The translations under genes were made by a program, and so were the position numbers. The notes under the pieces are model-generated. The model did not search any database and was not told the DNA's origin. It worked only from the letters and a program-made list of their open reading frames with translations. DNA of 64,000 bases, from positions 620,001 through 684,000 of the forward strand of contig JAGMUV010000024.1 of assembly GCA_020744425.1 (NCBI GenBank). Direction: 5' to 3'. Within the stretch, counting starts at the first letter, position 1. Each line of letters begins with the position of its first letter. This DNA is from Dactylonectria macrodidyma. Its lineage: Eukaryota > Ascomycota > Sordariomycetes > Hypocreales > Nectriaceae. This document shows, piece by piece, positions 56,885 through 64,000 of this stretch.

Positions 56885-58426
56885 ATGGCCGACGAACAAC
56901 CCCTTCAAGCCCTCGGAGTTACCCCTGACACCATCTGGGGCGACACAGATGGAAACATCGTCTACGCCCAAATCCTCGGGGACGGGAGGGCAATCATTTT
57001 CTACTTCGTTTGCACCCCAACTTTCCGCAGATACCGACCCTCAGCACTGCAGACTAGGGTTGTCTGTGCCTTTCACAACCACGAGGTGTCAGACGAATCG
57101 TCTACCTTCCGCGATCAAAGTGCCATGCGCAGCGCCATCTGGTCCGCTATTGCTACCGTCTGGCCCGGGTGCAGAACCGACCCAGTCGTCCGCAGAGTAG
57201 GCACTGTGGTCGAACTCACGTCCACCGGAGATGGAATCCGCTGGCAAGCTGCTCAATCCCCTGCCTTTGGCCAATACATCGAAACCTTCGTCGACGTCAA
57301 GCCAAGCGACCTGGCTCCGTACGATCACTCTCGCCCCTACGATCAACCTCGACCCTACGATCATTCTCGCCCCGTCGTTGACATCTCGGCGATTATCCTA
57401 CTCGAGGCCGCGGGCGACATCGGTAGCTGCTGTAGGCAAGTGCGGGTTCGCATGAACTCAGGAGAATCGCCATTATACGTCTTCAAGGGCGTCGATTTCC
57501 GGACCTACCTGCAAGTTCATGGCCACGACGGGAACCTGCTATCCACGATCAACACTTGGCGGCGGACGAGCAAGTTCATAGCCAACATGATACCACATCC
57601 CAATATTCAATCTCCCCCGAAGATGTTTGTCTCCGTTCTCAGACAGCCTGGCATCGGATTGCATGGACAGCCTGAACTAGGACCTCATGGTGACAGTGTG
57701 CTGGTGGGTCATCTGACACCCTGGTTCATCAACGGACGTCTCGAGACTGTCATCGCGGCAGCAGCGAAGCCGGGCGGAAGAGAGATTCCTTTCAGACTGA
57801 AAGCGAAATGGTGCCACCAGATGGCTTCGGCAATTGCCCATACGCACCGTGTGATGCATACCTTTCACACGAACATACACGGTGGGAGTTTCATCATCGG
57901 TGACGACGAGAACCTGTCTCTCATCGACTGGGAAGTCACCAGCGCGAGAGCAAGCACCCTCGCCCCCGAGGCAGACGGGACCTTCACTGTGGAGGAGCGA
58001 ACGGATGGGGAATCTGGAGTTACTCAGCTGTTCTACAAGGAACACGCGGCTGGCCCAGAGCGCCGAATAATGCCAAAAGGCAGCGGGAAACAGAGCTTCA
58101 ACGTCTCGGATGTTTTCTTCAAATGGGGAACGACCTGCCCTAGGGCCACAGAAATGGCCGAGGTCTTTTCACTAGGAAGAATGATGTGGATGTTGATAAC
58201 CCAGACCCCCGACAACTTTGACGAGGTTGAGCATCCGAACGATGTTCGAATCTGCTGGGGCGACACCATAAACCTCCCTGCCCACTGGGTCGGCATGGTC
58301 GAACAATGCATGGAGAAGGATCCAAACAAACGTCCTTCAGCGGTGGATGTCGCGAGATTCTGGGAGGCTGAAGCGTCCCTACTAGCGCCGGATGCAGACT
58401 GGTCGGTGCCAATCCCACCAGTCTGA
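56885..58426 (+). CDS. Protein-kinase-fold protein, likely pseudokinase
   Basis: 513 residues, single exon, ATG at 56885. The N-terminal ~200 residues are of no recognised family and contain a short tandem repeat (three times YDxxRP, about residues 146-163). The kinase-like part runs from about residue 190 to 500. HTNIHGGSFIIGDDENLSLI stands where kinases have HRD...N; the catalytic Asp is Asn330 and the metal-binding Asn is Ser335. Asp348-Trp-Glu replaces DFG. EVFSLGRMMWMLI matches the D-x-x-S-x-G helix F region with Asp lost to Glu. CMEKDPNKRPSAVDVARF is the classical kinase end (R in subdomain XI). The glycine-rich loop is not clear. So the fold is kept but catalysis is doubtful. Similar fungal proteins are lineage-specific and uncharacterised. 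Confidence 0.75.
   Translation: MADEQPLQALGVTPDTIWGDTDGNIVYAQILGDGRAIIFYFVCTPTFRRYRPSALQTRVVCAFHNHEVSDESSTFRDQSAMRSAIWSAIATVWPGCRTDPVVRRVGTVVELTSTGDGIRWQAAQSPAFGQYIETFVDVKPSDLAPYDHSRPYDQPRPYDHSRPVVDISAIILLEAAGDIGSCCRQVRVRMNSGESPLYVFKGVDFRTYLQVHGHDGNLLSTINTWRRTSKFIANMIPHPNIQSPPKMFVSVLRQPGIGLHGQPELGPHGDSVLVGHLTPWFINGRLETVIAAAAKPGGREIPFRLKAKWCHQMASAIAHTHRVMHTFHTNIHGGSFIIGDDENLSLIDWEVTSARASTLAPEADGTFTVEERTDGESGVTQLFYKEHAAGPERRIMPKGSGKQSFNVSDVFFKWGTTCPRATEMAEVFSLGRMMWMLITQTPDNFDEVEHPNDVRICWGDTINLPAHWVGMVEQCMEKDPNKRPSAVDVARFWEAEASLLAPDADWSVPIPPV
57320..57373 (+). repeat. 18-bp in-frame tandem repeat inside the kinase-like gene
   Basis: Three 18-bp units starting TACGATCA encode YDHSRP, YDQPRP and YDHSRP. 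A multiple of three, so copy-number change would not break the gene. Confidence 0.85.
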
Positions 58427-58589
58427 CACGGGTAGTTCCAAGCGTAGTGGGGAGGGGTCAAGGGGGTAGCCGCGGAGGAAAGAAATGAGACATAAGTTAA
58501 GGAAGACGGTGATCACGCATAATCGAAACCACATCAAATTAGTCTCTTAAAGCAAATGCCTTTTCCCCAGTGCTAAAGCCATGGCAATT

Positions 58590-58661
58590 AGGGTCTTAAT
58601 AAGGGTCTCAATGATAATCTTAGTGAGGGTTTCAATGAGGGATTTAATGAGGGTCTTGAAT
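58590..58661 (+). repeat. 12-bp tandem repeat, six units
   Basis: Six imperfect 12-bp units of the type AGGGTCTCAATG fill 58590-58661 and directly precede the readable part of the broken amine oxidase. In frame they would read as R-V-S-M/L-type repeats, but this is not part of any oxidase family. Confidence 0.85.
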
Positions 58662-59893
58662 TTGTCGTTTACCAGGTCCCTGAAGGGTGACACGGGAAGA
58701 TGCTTCCGATCCAACCTTCAGCCTCATGTCTGGGATGAAATGAGTCGCTATGGGCTTACCGAGCCCAAAAGAAGCTTTGTCCTTGACCCGCAAACTCCTT
58801 TGAACCTTGATAGCAACCAACAAAGTCTTGCCAATGCGGATGACTCGTTCTTCCATCTCACTACGGCATTTTTCAACGTTGATGGCCAAGGAGGTCGGTT
58901 TGTTATGCCCCAGCCAAAGCAGCCGCTTCTCAACCGCGAAGCCATCAAGCAGTGGAATATCAGCGTCAAGGAACGTATCGATCAGCTGGACATCTCAGCC
59001 GAAGAGGAGAAGATTCTCGCATTGTGGATGGCTATCAAAGGCCTCACGGACGCTTCCAAGATAGGCTTTCTCAGTCCTCTTCGCCTTTATGCGCTCTCTG
59101 GGTATGACTTCCAACAGTACCTTCAGATCAATGGAACTTTCAAGATTCCCAGAGGTACCACAGCCCTAGCCAACGCCATATTTTCCGAGTTCAACGGCTC
59201 GGCACTTTTTAACCGAAAGGTTACATCCGTCACTTCCAACTCGGCCGGTGCACAAGTTACCATCGAAGGTGGAGAAGGTACACGGCAAGCTAGGTTATCT
59301 GCACTATCCCACTCCATTGCCTTGTAGACATTGCTTTCTCACCTGCTCTGCTTTCTTTTACCTCTATCACCCACCACAATATCGGTGGAAAGCTTCATGC
59401 CCATTCCTCAGACGGCTTTTCTCGGTTCTTTGGTGTTACTAGCCTTCAGAAGGCTGCTTGCTTTGGATTCACCGAATCTGAATCCAAAGCTGGAGGCACT
59501 AACATGATCTTATTCAAAGGTAGCCAGCCTGAGGTTCGGGGCCGCTCTCCTTTGTCCATTCTAGACGATGTCTTGCAGGGCTTGAAGCCCGATACTGTCG
59601 ACCTGGGAACGATTGCTGAGTATCTATAGCACGATTGGCGCAATGATGAGTTCTCTAAGGGGGCTTGGCCAGCTTACGGGCCCAAGACACTCTCAGGAAG
59701 CCTTGGCCGTCTCATGGAAAACAAGAGAGTAAGTAGCAGCTTGACTCTCGCTAGCTCGAACTAGGCGGACGGCTGGGTCGGTTACATTGATGGCGCAATC
59801 AAACAAGGTCGCCGTGCCGCATATGTCATTGGCCAACAACTAGCCACTACGCAGAAGAATGGCCATACCGGTGCTTTCCAGTCCAAGATTTAA
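58662..59893 (+). pseudogene. Flavin monoamine oxidase pseudogene, 5' truncated
   Basis: Coding similarity begins near QPHVWDEMSRYGL and covers the substrate and C-terminal FAD domains of an amine oxidase: FFNVDGQGGRFVMPQP, LRLYALSGYDFQQYLQING, VTSNSAGAQVTIEGGE, then after a frame change VICTIPLHCLVDIAFSPAL, NIGGKLHAHSSDGFSRFFGV and finally ADGWVGYIDGAIKQGRRAA. Lesions: the FAD-binding N-terminus is absent, replaced by a 12-bp repeat. There is a frameshift at about 59,280-59,293 with a TAG at 59291-59293 in the new frame, a TAG at 59627-59629, and a TAG at 59762-59764 where the conserved Trp of the ASxxW-ADGW motif is expected. The last could instead be read as a short intron (GTAAGT...ACTAG). 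The stop is at 59891-59893. It is not a recent copy of the intact oxidase at 2.98 kb: the two differ throughout. Confidence 0.85.
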
Positions 59894-60278
59894 GGAAGCA
59901 CTTGTATTCATTTTGGTTGTTTTTTCTCTCTATTTTCGCTGGATTATCTTTTTAGGTAGCTGGGTAGCTTAAGTTGAAATTTCTTAGATGGTTTTAATCT
60001 GTAATAGGCAACCAGTCTAGATCCATACTCGGTACCTAGAACACTTCTGTATCAGCAGGTCTATTATTACTGATTGTGCTACTACCGCCATTTGAGGTGC
60101 GCGAACTGCAGACAAAACGGATGAGATCTTATGAAGACACGCTAGGTTGAGGTAGACTTGAAACTGAACTATAAGCGCTGTGGCAACTGATTTGGTTTAT
60201 GGGAATAGGTCGATTGTAGGCTTCGCATTGTATTAGGCAAGTGGAAAATTCATACGCCATCTAAGAGCTCCTAAAACC
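59894..60278. other. Intergenic between amine oxidase pseudogene and SDR
   Basis: 385 bp between convergent units, no gene or repeat seen. Confidence 0.55.
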
Positions 60279-61328
60279 TTACTCAGCGACACTCCTTCCA
60301 ACAATGTCGGTAAGAAATTCTTGGACCCAGTTAGGGAACCCCCTGACTGCCGATAACCAAGACATTGAGCTAGGAACAACGACTTGCCCTCCTCGGCAAC
60401 TCCAAATCTGCTTTAATACTTCCTTTGCCACATCTTCTGGCTGCATTAATGCCCCTTGGGTTCGTTGAATCTTATCAACATGCTCTGCAGTCATGCCGGT
60501 CTTGGTCCAGTAGGGATGCACGACGGTTGTGATGATTCCGGGTGCCTTAGGGACGTGCTTGATCTCGCCTGATAAACCCTCGTGAAAAGCTAGGGCTCCT
60601 GCCTTGGTTGCTGCATAGTCTACTGTAGTTGGAAGTGTCGAGAAAGAGGCTATACTAGCAATAGTGATAACATGTCCTTTATTTCTGAGGACCATGGTAG
60701 GCAGAAACTCTCTCGCCGTGAACCAAAGCGCAAAGGTGTTAACCCTGAAGATCTTTGTTAGATAACCTTCTGTGGTCTCAAGGATGGAATGGGGTGTTGC
60801 GATTCCAGCATTGTTAATGAGGATTGACGGGTGTCCAATGGTCTGACGGATATTGTCGGCAGCATCCTTTACGGCAGAACTGGAGGTGATATCACACTTC
60901 CAGTATAGAATCTGATCGATTCGGGCCAAATCGGCTGGCAGTGCCTGGACATCGAGGATAACGACCTTAACCCCCTTCTGGGCGAGCCCAATGACAATAC
61001 ACTTGCCGATGCCGCTACAGCCGCCGGTAACGACAGCGATCTCCTTGGTCCACTCCCAGCCCGGCTGCCGAGTCAATCGCCAGTTGTTCCGGGCCCAGCG
61101 GTTGGCGAGTCGATTTAGCAACCTGACAAACCCGATAGCAAGAAAGGCATTTAAAGAAGCCTTCAAATGTTGCTCTCCGGCATAGCGTCGTATGAGTGGA
61201 TGATTGAGGACCTGGCCTACAAGATGCGGAGGTCCGTATGCAAGGAACGTGAGGGCGGCTGCGGGCAAGATGGGTTGCCTGGCAAGAAGACCTACTGCCT
61301 TGAAAGGGGCGAAGAGAACGTCTGCCAT
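60279..61328 (-). CDS. Membrane-anchored short-chain dehydrogenase (retinol dehydrogenase-like SDR)
   Basis: 349 residues, single exon. The start is the ATG at 61328 (MADVLFAPFKAVGLL). Residues about 1-85 contain hydrophobic segments (ILPAAALTFLAYGPPHLV and ASLNAFLAIGFVRLL), suggesting anchoring in ER or lipid droplets. WEWTKEIAVVTGGCSGIGKCIV is the NAD(P) site, ILDVQALPA follows strand 2, and INNAG is the structural motif. SIASFSTLPTTVDYAATKAG gives Ser-Tyr-Lys, then VVHPYWTKTGM. The layout is like fungal relatives of RDH10/DHRS3-type (SDR16C-like) lipid dehydrogenases; the C-terminus SMSWLSAVRGFPNWVQEFLTD fits. Substrate unknown, perhaps a lipid or terpenoid alcohol. All key residues are intact. 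Confidence 0.9.
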   Translation of the reverse strand: MADVLFAPFKAVGLLARQPILPAAALTFLAYGPPHLVGQVLNHPLIRRYAGEQHLKASLNAFLAIGFVRLLNRLANRWARNNWRLTRQPGWEWTKEIAVVTGGCSGIGKCIVIGLAQKGVKVVILDVQALPADLARIDQILYWKCDITSSSAVKDAADNIRQTIGHPSILINNAGIATPHSILETTEGYLTKIFRVNTFALWFTAREFLPTMVLRNKGHVITIASIASFSTLPTTVDYAATKAGALAFHEGLSGEIKHVPKAPGIITTVVHPYWTKTGMTAEHVDKIQRTQGALMQPEDVAKEVLKQIWSCRGGQVVVPSSMSWLSAVRGFPNWVQEFLTDIVGRSVAE

Positions 61329-62204
61329 TTCAGGGTGGACGAAAAATGAAGACACAACAGGAGACGAACCACCCCCCAAAATAACGTATACTGAGAGTAT
61401 TGTAAAGCTCGCGAGCTGAAGATTCTAATGCTACCCAGGCATTGCTTTATACTAGACGTGATCCTTAACCGCGATGCACTCCTGGTCGACACCGTTCCAA
61501 AGGGAGGAGGGGATCTGTTCTAACCTCGGTCCAACTAGCGAGATCGTCAGAAGCAAAGACCAACTCTGTACTGTAAGACCCCTTTACGACACGTGGAGAG
61601 AGTATAACGAAGATCGGCGGACGGGTATTTCTCTTTTGGCATAGTGATAAGTGAGTCGAGCGCTGAGTACGAGTGGGGCCGGTGACTTTCTTCCTGATCT
61701 GGTATAGACCTGGGTCGCCTGTTCGTAGTCCACCAGACTAGTTCGTTGCCTGTTTGCTCTCGACCAGTAGATATCACTGTGCGTTGAAGCCGTCGATCCG
61801 GCTAGATGGCCATTGGATTCGGACGTGGAAGAATGAACATTCACGGGGCCGTGGCCACCTTAGGTCGACAGAGTGGCGGGCGTTTGGTGGCTTCCAGAAT
61901 TCCTTCCTGATCTCCTGGCATCGACATCCTGCCAATTCTGCTTCTCCATCACATGTAATACTGGGTTAGTGGTGCTGCAAGGTGAGAGATTCGGGGAAGG
62001 AATTGGGCTTGAGAAGAAGGGAACCAGTTTGGAAGGCAGGAGAGCAGCTTGATAGCGCTACCAGGTGGCTACACATCGTGGCGAAATGACGCTGTGCATG
62101 AAGCTTACATGTCACGGGGCCTCGCAAGAGAATGGGAACGGTATAAATAGACAGCTACAATCAGGATGATGCACTACGAATAGCGTTTAGCTTCTTCAAG
62201 GATC
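61329..62204. other. Intergenic region upstream of SDR, downstream of DUF3712 pseudogene
   Basis: About 875 bp. It holds the SDR promoter. A well-formed TATA box, GTATAAATAG, lies on the + strand at 62141-62150, but no + strand gene follows. No coding sequence recognised. Confidence 0.5.
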
Positions 62205-63391
62205 TCAATTGGACGGATTCTGTCCTCGAGGCGCATGTTTTCTGGTTCTTGCTAATTGGAACATTTGATCTTTGATACCGGCAGCATTCTCAACCATGGA
62301 TCCAACGTCCGCCTCCACTGTTTGGTTGGTTCTACCCATCACGGTCGCTAAATACTCCAGTTCTTGGCCATTGTTCTTGACCGACTTGGCTTGGAGCTTC
62401 AAGGGGATCATTCCTGTCCTGCAGTAAGACTTCTTTCTCACTGCGTCAAGAATGGCAGCCAAGTCCATCTTGGCGGTGAAGTTCACAAGGTTCGAGCTGG
62501 AGACTAGAAACAAGTTTTGGAGTTGGAGTGTTCCGACATTCTTTGTTGTCGATGTAATTTGCAAACGTGAAATTTCCCTGAAAGACAATTAGTGGCTCTT
62601 TTGATGGTACTGAGAATTTTTGGCGAGCCTCCTTCCAATTTCCATGGTGAACCTAGATGGGTTGAGTATCTCGGTAACGCCCTTGAGATTGGGCCCATTC
62701 TCACCTTGGTCGAGCAACAGCTGGCTCTCAACAAGGTTGACACCCTTCAGGCGGTCCAAGCCCTTGAGTTCGAATGTCTTGTTGAAAGTCACGCCGTACT
62801 TCCGGTTCAGTCCTTTAGGCTGGACCTTTATCCTCCCGTTGATAGTGAGTCGAGTCGTTTCATTCGCCTGGAACTAGATATTAAATCGCGTAAATGCCTT
62901 CATATCTGTGATTTGTACTCTTTGACTAATGTTAACGACCTGGTGCTCGTTGGTGTTAGTCTTTTGGAATGAGAGGATTGCGAAGGGGGTATGCGGTTGG
63001 AAATCTTCGAGATACATAACACCCTCAAACGGGCTGACAGTTGCTTTGATCTTGCCATCGGTTTCTGCGGTCGAGTTGACACGGAGGTGGTAGTTGTCGG
63101 GCTTTGGATCAGGGATCTCCATGCCGTCGATGTTTAGTTTTACGCCGTTCATCTTCCTCTGGGCAATCTTGGGGACGGCGACAAAGATTCTAGCGTTTGT
63201 GAAGAAAGTCTGTCAGCCTGGTAATCCTCGAAAGTGAAGCTCGAATTCTGAAGTTCACTTACATCAGAGTAACCTGTAAAATGCTGGAGCAGATGAATAT
63301 GGCCAGATGAATCCACCAGTAACGCTTGCAATGCCGAGCAAACTTCTGTCGACGTTCTCGACGTGGGTGGGTTCTGGTTTTCCAAACATGG
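62205..63391 (-). pseudogene. DUF3712-type membrane protein gene with inactivating lesions
   Basis: Fungal DUF3712 proteins are single-pass membrane proteins with a large outside domain of unknown role. The frame starts at the ATG at 63391 with MFGKPEPTHVENVDR. It must shift by one base before KFARHCKRYWWIHLAIFICSS, the expected Cys-Lys-Arg-x-x-W membrane anchor. Splicing of 63262-63190 (73 nt) restores IIFVAVPKIAQRKMNGVKL. KAFTRFNI is followed by an in-frame TAG (62876-62874), then FQANETTRL and NKTFELKGLDRLKGVNLVES, typical of the family. A third problem is near 62,610-62,578, where only a 33-nt stretch with GT...CTAAT...CAG could be an intron; otherwise it brings an in-frame TAA. The C-terminal part LQLQNLFLVSSSNLVNFTAK to the stop at 62205 is continuous. 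It is probably a recently lost gene, or sequencing errors are involved. Confidence 0.75.
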
Positions 63392-64000
63392 TGTTGAAGG
63401 CGAGTCGAGAAGCTAAGATTGGTCAAGACAGAAAACGGACAAGGCCAAAAGATCCCAAAGGAGTTACACTTGAGTGGCAAAGCGAAGTGAACTGGGTTAC
63501 CCATAAACAAAGGGTTTGATCCAGCGGTGGGTACTTAAGTACTTTGAACCGGCTGCCTACGAGCTGGAATCATCTCTTCTTAGATGTGATGCTGACCCGT
63601 TTGCCCCGTGATACTACTCCATCAATCACGTCCATGCATAGCACCCTTATCGAACCGCCACTGGCAGCCCGGTTTGGACCATAACAAATTGTCGACATCC
63701 TAGCCGCGGGGAAGATTCGCGAGATGCTTGCACGCGACCGTTCCCGCAAATGCCGTAATGGATTCGGGCGTTACCGGAAAGGCGCCTCGGTAAGCACTGA
63801 GTCTGGCTTCAAATCAGATCTAGATCCAGATATGGCTATTTGCAGTACGCTCACCGCCTTCGGCGATGAGCTGCATGAATGCCTGAAAGTGGCTTCCTCG
63901 GCTGGTGGTGGTTGGGGCAGCGTGTGGCTGTGGTCTGCATGTGAAATCCTTCAGCTTTCAACCGGCTAGCAATGGAAACCAACTAAAGACCCGACTTAGG
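63392..64000. other. Right flank, no supported gene
   Basis: About 600 bp. One + strand open frame of 81 codons (63,724-63,969) has no family features and its codons look random. It may contain the promoter of the DUF3712 gene. Confidence 0.5.

Noticed and set aside
63724..63969. 81-codon + strand open frame near the right edge
   Set aside because: No conserved motif, no splice partner and no support beyond being open.

Overview
The window comes from a filamentous ascomycete (Pezizomycotina; Sordariomycetes/Hypocreales is a guess from protein style). The evidence is many 45-95 nt GT-AG introns with CTAAC/CTAAT branch points, Zn2Cys6-type regulators, fungal-only families (DUF3712, fungal calpain-like, secreted intradiol dioxygenase-like), and a 22 kb AT-rich block in which retrotransposons carry mutations of the repeat-induced point mutation (RIP) type. 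All protein families were assigned by reading motifs; nothing was searched.

Left arm (1-27.3 kb): a gene-dense region. In order: a fungal transcription factor cut by the left edge (-), a short-chain dehydrogenase (-) divergent from an MAO-N-like flavin amine oxidase (+), a maltose/galactoside-type O-acetyltransferase (+), a small Rid-family protein lacking the usual Arg (-), a serine beta-lactamase/transesterase-type hydrolase (+), an HSL-type alpha/beta hydrolase (+), a complete acetyl-CoA synthetase (-), a decayed HOL1-like MFS transporter (-), a secreted intradiol dioxygenase-like protein (+), an intact HOL1-like MFS transporter (-), a polytopic membrane protein with an alkaline phosphatase/sulfatase-fold domain (-) and a sarcosine/pipecolate oxidase-type flavoenzyme (-). 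The first 14 kb could work together as an amine- and acetyl-compound-using cluster: regulator, amine oxidase, imine handling, dehydrogenase, two hydrolases, acetyl-CoA synthetase. That is inference.

Centre (27,339-49,196): a nested set of mobile elements. The whole block is bounded by 33-bp terminal inverted repeats (30/33 identical) and a 6-bp target duplication GAAATG. Inside this outer element sits a Ty3/gypsy element on the - strand (27,879-41,089; two 437-bp LTRs; target duplication CTCCT). Its reverse transcriptase gene is split by a Ty1/copia element (31,739-36,795; 178-bp LTRs; duplication AATGT). A second copia copy of exactly the same length (42,251-47,307; duplication GTAGT) sits directly in the outer element. 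Subtracting the insertions leaves an outer element of about 3,580 bp whose coding remnant I could not assign to any transposase family. The gypsy element also carries an extra antisense reading frame with a Cys-rich cluster and a coiled coil.

Right arm (49.3-64 kb): a complete Zn2Cys6 transcription factor whose start codon is only 130 bp from the outer element, a calpain-like protein with Ser in place of the catalytic Cys, a protein-kinase-fold protein lacking the catalytic Asp, a broken flavin amine oxidase behind a 12-bp tandem repeat, a membrane-anchored short-chain dehydrogenase, and a DUF3712-type membrane protein gene with inactivating lesions. I saw no rRNA, tRNA or CRISPR.
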